This document shows, piece after piece, positions 35,903 to 46,982 of a DNA stretch of 64,000 nt. The stretch is from Limnanthes douglasii subsp. nivea (lineage: Eukaryota > Streptophyta > Magnoliopsida > Brassicales > Limnanthaceae). The DNA lies in NCBI GenBank assembly GCA_036936605.1, contig JAUPFV010000003.1, positions 145,112,997 through 145,176,996 on the forward strand, read 5' to 3'. Numbering within the stretch: position 1 is the first letter of the stretch; each line of letters begins with the position of its first letter. The notes under the pieces were generated by a model. That model saw only the letters and a program-made list of their open reading frames with translations. It searched no databases and was not told where the DNA came from. The position numbers were made by a program, and so were the translations under genes.

Positions 35903-36385
35903 AGATACGTTTGTTTTAGCCTCCAAGGGGGTAGCCGAGTTGGTTGAGTATGGCATTCTTATGACCAAAAGGTCATGAGTTCGAGTCCCTCTACATACGC
36001 TTTCTCGGCTGTGTCTGTCACCTTGTGTGGTTTACCTTCTGGCGTTGGTTTGCAGGCTATCGCGTCAGACTGAGGGTTTACCCTGTGCGCACTCATTGCA
36101 CTCTGAGTAGCGGCTGCAGGTTCCCTCCGAAAAAAAGATACGTTTGTTTCAGCCCCCAATGGGGTAGACGAGTTGGTTGAGTATGGTATGCTTGTGACCA
36201 GAGGTCATGAGTTCGAGTCCCTCTACATACGCTTTCTCGGCTGAGCATGTCACCTTGTGTGGTTTACCTTCTGGCGTTGGTTTGCAGGCTATTGGATCAG
36301 ACTGAGGGTTTACCCTGTGCGCACTCATTGCACTTTGAGTAACGGCTGCGGGTTCCCTCCGAAAAAAAAGATACGTTTGTTTCAG
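35903..36385 (+). mobile_element. Tandem pair of tRNA-derived SINE units with three target-site copies
   Basis: Two 216-bp units (35920-36135 and 36153-36368) are separated and flanked by three copies of a 17-mer, AGATACGTTTGTTT(T/C)AG, at 35903, 36136 and 36369. Each unit has a tRNA-like head with box A-like TAGCCGAGTTGG (TAGACGAGTTGG in unit 2) and box B-like AGTTCGAGTCC (first at 35978). A shared body and TTCCCTCCGAAAAA end follow. The units differ by under about 5 percent. They would be transcribed by RNA polymerase III and mobilised by a LINE. A 66-aa minus frame here is a shadow. I do not name the SINE family. Confidence 0.9.
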
Positions 36386-36781
36386 GTATGTTGATTTGTT
36401 ATTTTTTTAAATATATAGTTATTTAAATAAAAAATCTTATATAATACTTTGCTCTTTTAAATATTTAGTTTAAAAAACTTTGCTCTTTTAAATATTTAGT
36501 TTTTTTTTGCTTTTTTTATAATATTTTGTTTATGTTTGCGGACCGGATCAGACTGACCCGCAGACACAAACGAGATGGATTTGGGTTTGAAAATATTAAA
36601 ACTGCTCCGGACCATGCCGGGTTCAGGCTCGAATATAAACAACGGGCTCAAACGGATCGGCCTGAAGCCGGTCCGAAGCCAGCCCATCGTCATCCATAAT
36701 AATATACATATAATTCATTTCATCTTTTTCTTATAATATATGATTTTAAAATTATATATAAATATTAAAAATAGTAATTAT
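36386..36781. repeat. AT-rich flank and dispersed repeat, copy 2 (36530-36705)
   Basis: Positions 36530-36705 match 34470-34620 (GTTTGCGGACCGGATCAGAC, CAAACGGATCGG, CATCCATAAT). A 65-aa minus frame inside is chance. Two 27-base copies of CTTTGCTCTTTTAAATATTTAGTTT lie at about 36448-36502. Confidence 0.55.
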
Positions 36782-37034
36782 TGTTGGAATATAGGCCTCG
36801 CTATTTAGGATTTATAAGTCCAAATTAATTGGTAACCTAATTATTATTGGATGATATTAATGTATTTTTGTATTTATTGTAAGGTAGGTGTAGATATAAA
36901 ATTAGATGGATGGTTGAACTAATTTAGGGATGAATTTAGTGAGATTGACTTTACTAAACGACGGACTCTATTTATTATAGTCATTACTAATATTGATTGT
37001 ATTTATTATAGTCATATTTAGGTGTAGCTATAAT
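36782..37034 (+). repeat. 5' part of a copia LTR, split by Tat element A
   Basis: It begins TGTTGGAATATAGG, a typical copia LTR start. It continues after element A at 47407 and ends about 47460, immediately before a copia-type primer-binding site. Rejoined, the LTR would be about 307 bp. The 5-bp ATAAT at 37030-37034 is the target site duplicated by element A. Confidence 0.75.
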
Positions 37035-37451
37035 TGACGAGTCCGGTTTTTGTCACCACATTTTATGGGAACCAGACAGGGTCAATTCGGACAATGTCCA
37101 CCTTATCGGACAGGGCCAGTTCGGACACCATCATCCATTGAACTATCCGAATAGAACTAAAGTACTTAAAACCTAATCACTTTTTGACTAAGTTGCATGT
37201 TCCCTTACTTAGAAATAATGGGTCCTTAAACTCGACCTGAATCCATTAAACACGATCCGAAAGCCCATGTGGCAAATATAAGGGTATAAATACCCAACCA
37301 CCCACATTAAATGAGGGTAATGAAAATTAAATACAACCAGACAGCTTAATTCTCCCTCTACATTCTACCCAAACATTAAATACTCACAAAACTCCACAAA
37401 AATCTAAACAAAAATTACAAACTTACCCTCAGACGAAAATAAACCACACCA
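37035..37451 (+). repeat. Element A 5' LTR
   Basis: It starts TGACGAGTCCGG and ends AAACCACACCA. A TATA box (TATAAATA, 37285-37292) lies about 165 bases before the end, consistent with the U3 promoter for genomic RNA. Confidence 0.93.
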
Positions 37452-37454
37452 AAT

Positions 37455-37471
37455 TGGCGACCACAGTGGGA
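37455..37471 (+). other. Element A primer-binding site
   Basis: TGGCGACCACAGTGGGA, three bases after the LTR. The TGGCGAC start fits priming by an arginine tRNA, as reported for Ogre/Tat elements; the tRNA assignment is from memory. The same site precedes gag in element B. Confidence 0.7.
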
Positions 37472-37524
37472 GATACGACGGTGCCTGAATCTAGCATTCA
37501 AAACCATTAGAAAATTCAGTCCGA

Positions 37525-39264
37525 ATGAATCCGGACGTACCGGAGGTACCACCAGCTTTGCTTGAAGTGGTGGGGGAAAATGATGAATATACCATCAAGG
37601 AGTGTGATAGATTAAAGTGCGAAATAGAAGCTCTGAGGGCAGAGAAGGAAAAGATGGGCATAAAAGAGAAGTCAAAGGCATCAGCTGCTCATCATACTGA
37701 CAACCCTAGAGAGCATGAGCCTTCGAAGACCCATGTGAGTACAAAGAAGACTCATGCTAGCTCCAAAAACTCTCACCGGTCCAAGCCAGTGGAGAGCTCT
37801 GATTCAGACTCAGAATCTTCCAGTAGCTCCTCGGACGAAGATGGAATTGAAGAATCTTTGTCCTCCAGCAGTGATGAGGGTCGATCTAAAAAGAAACAAA
37901 AATTGGTTAAGAAGTATTCAAGAAAAAGAGATAGGCATGGAAAGTTAAAGAGGCATATAGGCAAATGATCATCTCATAGCCGGAGACACATAGACCGGAT
38001 GCTGGTGGATCCTTTTGCCTTCCATGATGAGCCATGTATCTTTGCAACTCCTAACGAAGATACTGTTTTCAGTCGTGGCCGGAATTGGAGACAATCTCCA
38101 TTGTCTTCCAATATCCTGTCCGGGAACCTCCCCAAGAGGTTCGATAGCACGAAGATGGAAAAATACAATGGCAGTAAAGACCCAGACAATCACTTGGAAC
38201 AATTCAAAAAATTCATGATGAATTTTGATGACGACGATAAGTTGCTTTGTAGAGCATTCTCCCAGTCTTTTACGGGGAGTGCCTTGAAGTGGTATAACAG
38301 CCTACCACAGGGGTGCATCAGAAATTTTGATACCTTTTGGGTGGCCTTCCGGAGGCAGTTTGTTGGAAGTAAGGAGGTGAAGGGCAATGGAGATACAATT
38401 ATTCATTCTGCCCAAGAACCGAATGAATCTCTGAAGAAATATATAAGTCGCTTTATAAATACCAAAAATGGGTTGGCTGATTGCTTCGAGCAAGTAGCAA
38501 TAGCTTCTCTGAGGCAGGGCTTAAACCCTGGAAATTTAGCTGATTCAGTGACCAGAAAAAAGGCCATGACATGGGGAGGTTTACTGAATCAGGTCGGAAA
38601 GCAAATTAACGTGAATGAAACAAAGAAAACTAGGGTGCACAGGCAGGTGAGGTCTGCCCCGGTTGCACCAAACCCCAACCAAAATCAGTCCAGGAACAAG
38701 GCAAGGGAGGCCGAGCAGGGTCATAACAGAGCTAAAGCTCAGTCTTAGCCAGCTGCGCCTGCCCAGTGTCAACAATTTAGAAATAAGAGAGGCCCTTGGG
38801 TTCAACCGGAGTGGTTTGCTCAGTTAAAAGAAAGTGTAACCACCATTTATGACAAAACAAAGGAAGAAGTGCACTATAGAAGGCCGGCTGCACTACAATC
38901 TCCTAGGGAGCATCGTAACAATTCCTTCTGTTAGTACCATAATGATACTGGCCATACCACTGACGATTGCATTGCTTTAAAGCAAGAAGTCCAGAATTTG
39001 ATTGAAAGAGGAAAGTTGGGAGCGTATGTTAAAAGAAGAGGAGGAAATAGGCCTGATAATGCTCATCGGCCTGGTCCAAACAACGCAGGCACATCCGCTC
39101 CGGAGGGAGCTATGGTGATAGTCGAGAGGTTCGATGTAGAATCAAAATACTTGGACCCTGATCCAACTCGAAACAGAGTGGGTGCCATTGAGGAACGTTG
39201 TAAAAAGTGTCCGGGCTTATTAACTTTTTTGAGTCACTCACAATTTTCGGAGGGGATACAATGA
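37525..39264 (+). pseudogene. Element A gag
   Basis: ATG at 37525 (MNPDVPEV). The N-terminal part is basic and Ser-rich (ESSDSDSESSSSSSDEDG). A TGA at 37966 replaces the GGA codon of element B, and the capsid-like part follows in the same frame at 37999-38745 (KRFDSTKMEKYNGSKDPDNH, FTGSALKWYNSLP, YISRFINTKNGLADCF). A second stop (TAG at 38746) and a third near 38933, where the other copy has CQYHND, precede the conserved HNDTGHTTD-ALKQEVQNLIE block. This is the structural protein that would build the cytoplasmic particle. Three nonsense changes against element B show that it is dead but recognisable end to end. Confidence 0.9.
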
Positions 39265-39389
39265 CAACACCCACTGCTTCTTCAAGGAAGAGGCACGTTC
39301 ATACATTAGCTACCCAATTGGAGGGAGGCATGACTTCTTATCAATCGCAGATTCCATTTCCCTTCATTGTGTTCGAACAAGTCCTCATG

Positions 39390-39912
39390 AAGATGCTGTT
39401 GTCATAGCAGCATCCATTGGGGGCAATGACATAAGACAAATTTTGGTGGATACTGGGAGTTCAGCCAATATCGTATTTTTAACTTCCTACAAAAAGATGA
39501 AAAATCCTACGGTAATTCAGCGTTCGAACAGGTTAATTGTGGGTTTCACAGGAAGCTTAGCAGATGTGATCGGGCAGTTCGAAGAGGAAGTTTTGTTGGG
39601 AAGGGCCCTTTTAAGAAGATGGTTAGAATGCTGTTTGTCGTAGTGGATTATCCCACTTGTTATAATGCTATTCTAGGGAGGTCTTGGCTCTCTAGGATGC
39701 ATGCACTGGCCTCAACAGTCCACCAATGTTTGAAATATGCTGTGCAAGGACAAGTGGGAGTTGTTCGGAGCAGCCAAAAGATTGCAAGAGAGTGTTATGC
39801 AACAGCACTGGCTCATCGGACGTTGGGAGCAGTTCGTATTAATGAGGAATAACAGTTTGAGGGGCTTTCTCGGGGTGAGGGTGAAATTGATGACCCCAGA
39901 GAGACCCCTGGA
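39390..39912 (+). pseudogene. Element A protease region
   Basis: An aspartic protease active site, ILVDTGSSANIV, is encoded near 39440, followed by a frameshift into VVDYPTCYNAILGRSWLS (39640-39690), the ILGRxWL motif that closes retroviral-type proteases. Two frame changes separate the pieces. The same order is found on the minus strand in element B (55926-55516). Confidence 0.85.
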
Positions 39913-39925
39913 GTTTTAATTCCGG

Positions 39926-41755
39926 TTGAAGAAGTTGAAACACATTCTTTGGAAGAGGGAAAATGTTAAGATAGGGTCTAAAATGGCATCTGAACTGAAG
40001 GGTAAAATGTTGAAGTTCCTAAAAGACCATCAGCATGTTTTTGCTTGGTGCAATGCTGATGTTAATGGGGTACCAACAGATATTATATCACACCACTTGT
40101 CCATCCGAAGAGACATAGCGCCTGTGGTACAAAAAAGAAGAGCTTTTTCCAAAGAAAAGGCTGATGTCATCGTTCAAGAGGTCGACAGGCTTATTAAAAT
40201 GGGACATATAAAGGAGTCTCAGTATCCTTTATGGACAGCCAATCCGGTCTTGGTAAAAAAGAAAAATGGCAAGTGGCGTATGTGTATTGATTTTACAGAT
40301 CTCAACAGGGCTTGCCCAAAGGATTTATACCCTGTCCCCCGGATTGATCAGCTGGTGGATTCTACATCTGGGAATAAGCTATTATCTTTCATGGATGCCT
40401 TCTCCGGGTATAACCAGATTCAAGTAGATCCGGAGGATCAAGAGCATACTACGTTTGTCACTGATAGGGGCCTTCATTGTTACAAGGTGATGCCATTTGG
40501 GTTAAAAAATGTTGGGGCTACCTATCAGAGGTTAGTAAACAAAGCTTTTGCTGATCAAATTGGACGAAATATGGAAGTATACATCGATGACATGATGGTT
40601 AAAAGTGTGGACGAAGAGCTACACTTGGCAGACCTCCAAGAAACTTTTACCAACTTAGTAAAAGTAAATTTGAAACTAAATCCAGAAAAGTGTGTGTTCG
40701 GAGTACAGTCCGGAAAATTCCTAGGGTACATAATAAGTGAGCAAGGGATACAACCTGATCCGGACCAGCTTAATGCTTTATTTCAAATGAAGCCTCCTCG
40801 GAATATTAAAGAAGTACAACGGTTGACTGGGAGGTTGGCTGCGTTAAATCGATTCATCTCGAGGTCTTCGGACAGATGTGCCCCATTTTTTCAAACTTTA
40901 AAAGGTGCAAATGGATTTGACTGGACTTCACAATGTGATGAGGCCTTCAATGAGATTAAAAAACACTTGTCCTCCTCCAAGACTTTATTTAAACCTCTTG
41001 ATGGAGAGACACTCTTTATATGTTTGGAACTTTCCAGTTGTGCCATCAGTGCTGTATTGGTAAGGGAGGTGGATAATTATCCCCGTCCAGTGTATTACAT
41101 TAGCAAGAGCTTGATAGATGCTGAAAAACGCTATCTAAAGCTTGAAAAGTTAGCACTAGCCCTGGTAATTGCTGCTAGGAAGATGAGGCCTTATTTTCAG
41201 GCTCATCCTATTATTGTCCGGACGTCCTATCCCCTGAAAAACGTTTTACAAAAGTCGGGTATTTCGAGTAGAATGACTAAGTGGTCAGTAGAATTGGGGG
41301 ACTTCGATATTGATTTTGCTCCTCGAACAGCAATCAAAGCCCAAGCTGTGGCTGATTTCTTAGTTGAATTCCACTCAGATAGGGATACAGAGCAAACGAC
41401 TGAGATGAAAGATAAAAAAGTCTGGGTCGTCCGGACAGATGGTGGATTAAGTACTATGGGATGTGGTGCAGGGGTATGCTTGACCTCTCCGTATGGTGAC
41501 AAAATGTACCAAGCTATATGTTTTGCTTTTAAGGCTTCTAACAATGAGTCCGAATATGAAGCTGTTATAGCAGGTTTAAAGTTAGCTTTTATTTGTGGAG
41601 CGAAAAGGGTCAAGTTGATGAGTGATTCCCAACTTCTTATCCATCATGCGCAAGGTCAATCTGAAGCCAAAAAGGAGCAGCTAATAAAATACTTACTTAT
41701 TCTCAAATATGTGGAACTTAAGTTCAAGAGTATTGTTTATGAGCACATACCCTAA
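39926..41755 (+). CDS. Element A reverse transcriptase with two RNase H domains
   Basis: The longest open frame in the window, 609 aa. RT occupies about residues 100-330: KWRMCIDFTDLN, MDAFSGYNQI (156-165), MPFGLKNVGATYQ and YIDDMMVKS (219-227, all three catalytic aspartates present). A decayed gypsy RNase H follows at about 362-485 (FICLELSSCAISAVLVREV). A second, archaeal-like RNase H lies at about 498-605 with the acidic residues in WVVRTDGG, NNESEYEAVIAGL and MSDSQLLIHHAQ. Dual RNase H is known for the Tat lineage, where the first has degenerated into a tether. A stop after YEHIP cuts the last catalytic acid of the second RNase H and separates the integrase. As a polyprotein part it has no start of its own; the frame is open upstream of its first Met. 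Confidence 0.92.
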   Translation: MKKLKHILWKRENVKIGSKMASELKGKMLKFLKDHQHVFAWCNADVNGVPTDIISHHLSIRRDIAPVVQKRRAFSKEKADVIVQEVDRLIKMGHIKESQYPLWTANPVLVKKKNGKWRMCIDFTDLNRACPKDLYPVPRIDQLVDSTSGNKLLSFMDAFSGYNQIQVDPEDQEHTTFVTDRGLHCYKVMPFGLKNVGATYQRLVNKAFADQIGRNMEVYIDDMMVKSVDEELHLADLQETFTNLVKVNLKLNPEKCVFGVQSGKFLGYIISEQGIQPDPDQLNALFQMKPPRNIKEVQRLTGRLAALNRFISRSSDRCAPFFQTLKGANGFDWTSQCDEAFNEIKKHLSSSKTLFKPLDGETLFICLELSSCAISAVLVREVDNYPRPVYYISKSLIDAEKRYLKLEKLALALVIAARKMRPYFQAHPIIVRTSYPLKNVLQKSGISSRMTKWSVELGDFDIDFAPRTAIKAQAVADFLVEFHSDRDTEQTTEMKDKKVWVVRTDGGLSTMGCGAGVCLTSPYGDKMYQAICFAFKASNNESEYEAVIAGLKLAFICGAKRVKLMSDSQLLIHHAQGQSEAKKEQLIKYLLILKYVELKFKSIVYEHIP

Positions 41756-43105
41756 ACAAAAAATGAACTAGCAGACTCCTTGGCAACCATAGCCTATACT
41801 GAATCATACCCTTGGATCCATGTGCTGGAGTGCCCTTCCATTCAACTCAATATGGGTAAGGAGGAAGAAAGCTTCGATATACAGATGGGACAGCCCCAAG
41901 ATTGGAGGTTTCCTCTCCTTTAATATCTCTCCGATGGCATCTTGCGTCCGAATAAGTCAATAGCAAGAAACGTAAAGTACAAGGCTCGTGATTTTATCAT
42001 ACTAAGAGATGTTCTTTATAAAAAGGTCTTACAGTAAACCCCTCTTACGATGTTTGGGGGTTGATGAATCTCAAATAGTCCTCTCTGAATTACATGATGG
42101 TGAGGGATCAGCTCACTGTGGATTCAGGGCTCTAACAAGGAGAGTTTGATTGGCTGGTTATTATTGGCCCTCTATAATTCAAGATGCTAAAGAGTTGGTG
42201 AGGAGGTGTGACCCATGCCAGAGATATAGCAATGAAATTCATATCCCAGCCATCCCTTTAGAGTTAATTTCTGAGCCTATACCTTTTGCTCGATGGGGGT
42301 TGGATTTGGTGGGACCTCTACCTATGGCATCCGGAACGCAGGACAATAATTGTTGCTATTGATTATTTTTCGAAGTGGATCGAAGCAGCCCCACTGGCAG
42401 GTACAACATCAAAAGGTGTCATAAAATTCATTTTATCCAATATCTGTTGCAGATTTGGCATTCCACAGAAGATAACGATAGGCAATGGGCCACGGTTCGA
42501 CAACAAGGAAATGGAGAGTTTCTGTGCCTCTAGAGGTATACAACATTGTTTATCTTCACCTTTTCACCCACAAGAAAATGGTCAAGTTGAAGTGGCTAAC
42601 AGAACTACAAGAGGATTTGTGGGCCTACCGGACTACACCTGGGGCTGCAACACAAGAGTCACCTTTTGCCTTGGTCTATGGGATGGATGCCATAGCTCCC
42701 ATAGAAGCAACTCTCCCTTCATTTCGAGTTCATAATTTCTCCGAACACGCTAACGAGGGGGCTATCTGAGCTTAACTTGATTTGATAGAGGAAAGAAGAG
42801 TTAAGGCAAACCTTAGAGCTGTGCCCTATCAAGGTTTAATGAGAACCAGGTTTTCTTCCAAAGTTAAAAGAAGATATTTTCAGCCGGGGGATAAGGTGTT
42901 AAGGAAAGTCTTCTTACACACTAAAGAGAAGCTGCTCGGCAAACTAGCCCCAAGTTGGGAAGGACCCTATATGGTCATTGAAAGGCTTGAACCTGGGACA
43001 TACTGGCTAGAAGACAAGGATGGAAGGATTTTGAATCACCCTTGGAATATTGAGCACCTCCGGATGTATTTGGAGTATAAACTATGTAAATATTTACTTG
43101 TTTAA
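41756..43105 (+). pseudogene. Element A integrase
   Basis: The zinc-binding part (HCGFRAL ... CDPCQRYS) lies at about 42115-42225, split by a stop before LAGYYWPSI. The first catalytic Asp is in ARWGLDLVGPLP (42283-42320). The second should be in a TDNGPEF-like motif but reads TIGNGPRF (42475-42500), so the aspartate is glycine. The Glu is in NGQVEVANR (42583-42603). Frameshifts interrupt between 42360 and 42780. The C-terminal part (42782-43105) has LAPSWEGPYMVIERLEPGTYWL and ends NIEHLRMYLE. Without the middle catalytic residue it could not integrate DNA. Confidence 0.88.
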
Positions 43106-43584
43106 AAATCCATGTAAATATTTGGGGGCGTACTCTTTCGTACCCTGGTGGCGCGGGGAGGTTTTGAGGTGTTCGGGCTCTTTTATAAAATTTGATGCCT
43201 TCTTAAAAATTCGGAGTGTTCTTATTTTGTTTCTTGTCAAATTTTTGTTTAAACACCGGCCGGATTGAATTAAAGGTGTGGTGACTACTTAAACATTTGT
43301 CATCGGAGAATTTAAATACTCTCACTTTAAGATGTTTATGAAATAACTAAGGGCTGTTTAAACATTAGCCACCAAAATTGAAAAACTATGAAAGAATGCA
43401 AGAGTTGTGCAAAATAAACATACTCATTAAAACGACCGAAGTGCCTTGGCCATCCAAGGACTTTAAATTGTCAATCAAAGCAAAAAGATCTGTCCGGTCA
43501 AACACCAGACATAGTTACAAGAATGCCTTGGCCTTCCAAGCACTTTAGTTCAATCAAAACAAAAGGTAAAAGATAATTGATATT
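43106..43584. other. Intergenic gap between element A pol and its antisense gene
   Basis: The two genes converge here. The stretch has no coding signal and matches 53785-54260 of element B in the opposite orientation (CCTTGGCCATCCAAGGACTTT at 43443). It would hold both 3' ends. Confidence 0.7.
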
Positions 43585-46537
43585 CTAAGACTGAGCCTTT
43601 GAAGACGGCTCAGCCTCACTTGTTTTCTTCTTCTTGAGGTCATCATTCTCCTCACCTGGACTCTCCCCGGTGTTCTCCTCTGCATCGGATGAGGATGCAC
43701 TGGAGAAATCAAACCTGTCACCCTCAGCCATTGTATGGAAGGGAAGGTCTTCGTACTCTACATAAGTCCACAAATCTCCCAGAATCCTCTTCAGGAACTT
43801 TTCGTGAAAGAGCAAGACCATGTCCGACTTCACTTTGGCATACATCTCTTCCTGAGTATCTATCATATTGTTGGCATAAGCATCAACCTTGGCTTGCATT
43901 TTTGCCTCTTGCTCCCTTAGCAGATCAGCTTTTTCCTCTATAGCCTTGGACACCGAGTCCTCGAGTGTGATCTTGTCGTTTGTCAAAGTATGAATGACTT
44001 GGTCCTTGGCCTACATCTCCTCTTTTGAAGAGGTGACATCTTTCTCCAACTCGGACTGCTTTTCTCGGAGGCCTTTGATAGTATCTTCTAGGGCAGCTAC
44101 CTTTGTGACCGAACCCTCCTAGTTCTTCTTTAATTCCTCGTTTTCTCTCTTCAAAACATAAGCGTTTTGGTTGGCAATAAGGAGGTCTCCGGACAATCTC
44201 TCCTTTTCAGAATTAAGGGCAGTAATTATTGCTGACTGACCTCGCACTTGTTTCTCCAGAACCAGCATTGGCTGAACATTACTCAATATAGAGTGAGTTA
44301 TAACATCTCTTTCACTTGAAACGGTAAAAGACTTACCATTGAAGGTAACAGTGTTCGAAGTGCTTGGAGGGAGGTAGGGCCCAGTAAAGTCGTCTCTGAG
44401 GAGGTTTTCAAAGTAGTCACGAAGTCCCTCAAGCCTTGTAATGTCGACACCGTCAATACTGGTGTCTCCTCCTCCAACCTCATCGGTTTGAAAGTCACCA
44501 GGGATCTCTTCTGCTCTTGTTGGATCCGTAGGGTCAACAGGAGGGAGGGGCTCCGGAGGCCGGAGAGAAAGTTCATCACCCCTGGAGGTCTTTGTCTTCT
44601 TGGCCTTCCTGTCTTTGCTTTCTGCTCCCTGTTTCCTGTCTCTCTTAGGAACCTTTGGAGGTTGGAGATCCCACCTCTTCCCTAGTACTCCCCTGCTCCA
44701 CAACTTCTAGAAGAGCAGCTTCAATCTGACTTGGAACTGGCCCCTCTTGGTTTGTTGGAGCAGTTTCCTCCGCTTCGGTGGGGTTAGCTTCAACCACCCT
44801 CTTCTTGCCCTTTCTTTTTTTGCCTTTCATCTTACTTGGGGCCTTGGATCGACCTGGAAAATACAGTGACCCCTCTGGTGCGTGTGTTCTTTTAAGGACT
44901 ACATCCGGAGGGGGTGGAGTGGTAAGTTCCTCCCAGGTCAAGTCCCTCCGGCCAGTAGTATTCCAGAGGTGGCACCTTGCGAGTTTGCCTCCGGTGAAGG
45001 CGTTATGAAAGCGGTTTCCCCACTTTTTGGCAGCCCAAGTATTTATCTTGGTGCAAGTGATCTGTCCGGCCTTTAAATAATTGTTGAAGTCTTTGGGCAG
45101 CATTGTTAAGAAACAAAAAAAAAGTTAGATGAACAAATTTTTAAAGAATGAAGATGGGAATGAGAGATGGGATTCTTACCATCACTTCGCCATCTGCTGG
45201 TGAGGAGACTTGGGTTGGTACCAGCTTTGATCTTCCTCCCATTCTCCCAGGCACCACTCACAAACAAAAATTGAGTCATCCAATTTCTCTCCGACTTAAG
45301 CAGGTCATCCACTGCTTTATAGTTCACCCATATTGTAGTGATAGAAGGGAATATGGTGGTTTCTGTAGAGGCTTGCCACAGCTGCGAATTCCTCCATTGG
45401 TAGAGGAATTCCGGAGAGCCTGGAGGCCATGATACAGGCCATAAGAGTGTACTAGGCATTGGGGCTCAGTTGACTTGGACAAAGCTTGATGAGGTGGAAA
45501 TACCTGACTATCTCCGGATCTAAGGGAAACCTTAGCCCCCAGTTAAAGAGCTCAGTGAAGATAACTATTTCGCTGAGCTTGCAGTCCATTGGGGTTTCAG
45601 GGTCTATTGGGATTCTTATTTTTACGTTCTCCGGAATCCCCCACTTTGTACGCATCCGACCCAATTCGGCTGTGTGGATGAAAGCATAAGTAATTTTTTG
45701 TAAAGCGAGAAGATACTTAACACTAACCTTGTGGAAACAAGGTCCCACTTTTCCCTCAAGGATCTCTGTCAAATCTGGGTGCCTAAGGCATAGTTTTTCT
45801 TTGCCTTTATCCTTCTTGGCAGCACCAGCATCACTAGTTTGTCAGGAGACTTCGTACTCAAACGGAACCTCTTCGATAAAATCCTCCATTACTTCCTCCA
45901 TTACCGAGGAGGGGTTTTCAGTTGTTTTTGGCTGAGGGGAGTTAGGAGTTGGTTCAGTTTGACCTCCAGACTGTTGTCCTTCAATGATTTCCTGAACTCT
46001 GGCCTCCGGCTGGGGCTCAGATGTGGTGGTTTCTCTTCGGAGGCTTGAGCTAGAGGCCTCCGGTCCGGACAGCTTGTCCTTAGGAACTTTTATGGGTGCC
46101 TCTGACCCCGTGTTGCTGTCTTTGGCCCCTGATTTTGAAGGTCTGCCTTTTGAAACCTGCCCTTTTACCAGGTGACCTCTTCTCCGATCAACTAGTTTAT
46201 TGGGACAGACATCTGCATCTGATCCCATGGCGATAAATGGGGAAGGCTTCTTGAAACTAGTAACTGCTTACCCTGGTTCAACAGTGGGCTCCGATTGCTG
46301 AACTGACGAGCCTGAAACAATTGGCGAAAGATTGGTTTGGAACAATCTCCTCGGTTTAATGCTCCTGGTTGAGGAAGAGCCCTGGTCAGGCTCTGTGTTT
46401 GGAATTTCTGGTTTGTCGACAAGGGAAGTAGGAAGGCCTGCAGCAATGCGCCTTTCTCTTTCGACTTTTTGAGCCTTTTCTAACTCTGATAGGTTAAGCC
46501 ACCCGCCTTTGATTAAAGCCTTCCTAGCTGTGAACAT
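43585..46537 (-). pseudogene. Element A antisense gene (gypsy-type domain plus coiled coil, two exons)
   Basis: Start ATG at 46537 (MFTARKALIKGGW). After an acidic/Ser-rich N-terminal third comes the domain resembling PF04195 (KVGPCFHKVSVKYLLA, RIPIDPETPMDCK, RYFHLIKLCPSQLSPNA) at about 45720-45200. An intron begins with GTAAGAATCC at 45179, and exon 2 resumes LPKDFNNYLKAGQ at about 45100. Exon 2 continues with basic KKRKGKK stretches, a long heptad-rich coiled coil (44290-43800) and an acidic tail ending AEPSSKAQS at 43585. Stops at 46268, about 45842 and 45452 and one frameshift near 44700 inactivate it, and the intron's acceptor AG is lost. The gene has a TATA box at 46638. Its function is unknown; homologous extra ORFs are known in other Tat elements such as Retand and Grande. 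Confidence 0.82.
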
Positions 46538-46637
46538 AAACTCACAACCAAAAAGAAGAATTTGTGTTTGAGAGAGAAAGCTATGAGATTTAGCAAAGTA
46601 AGTGTGAAGATGATGGTAAAACAGTAAAGAAATGCTT

Positions 46638-46645
46638 AATTTATA
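46638..46645 (-). promoter_or_regulatory. TATA box of element A antisense gene
   Basis: TATAAATT on the minus strand, about 100 nt upstream of the ATG. Element B has the same octamer at the same distance (50740-50747), which supports a real, internal promoter for this gene. Confidence 0.6.
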
Positions 46646-46968
46646 GTAAACACACAAAAATATGCTTTGATACCTAGGAGAATTCGAAAGGATTTCAATG
46701 ATTAGGGAACGACACTGATGTCATCTTCATTAAATGAAGAGGTTACGTTTTAGAAAAGGTGAGAGCGAAATTCTAGGTGAAAAATGGCTGAAATAACGAA
46801 CAGAGAGAGACACGTGTCCCACGAAATCTGACAAGAAACTGTTTAGTTTCAAGAACTTTTTCCAGTCCGGATAAAGCTATAACACAGTTCGAAGGACCTG
46901 TTCGGATGTAACTGTCACCAGCAACAGACTGTTTTTTAGGTCTTGCCAAAGGTTTTTGAACAACACCT

Positions 46969-46978
46969 AAAAAAGGGG
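46969..46978 (+). other. Element A polypurine tract
   Basis: AAAAAAGGGG, four bases before the 3' LTR; it would prime plus-strand DNA. Element B has the identical tract at 50411-50420 on the other strand. Confidence 0.8.
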
Positions 46979-46982
46979 CTAC

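Noticed and set aside
35920..35990. Possible tRNA gene
   Set aside because: Box A- and B-like motifs are present but no complete acceptor stem or cloverleaf is evident, and the unit is 216 bp with an A-rich end: a SINE head.
35959..36159. 66-aa frame over the SINE dimer
   Set aside because: Explained by the SINE sequence; no start context or domain.
37773..37964. Minus-strand frames opposite gag (also 57430-57621)
   Set aside because: Shadow of the Ser/Asp-rich gag sequence; present in both Tat copies only because gag is conserved.
41227..41613. 128-aa minus-strand frame inside pol
   Set aside because: Lies wholly opposite the RNase H coding region, shows no family resemblance and has no matching context.
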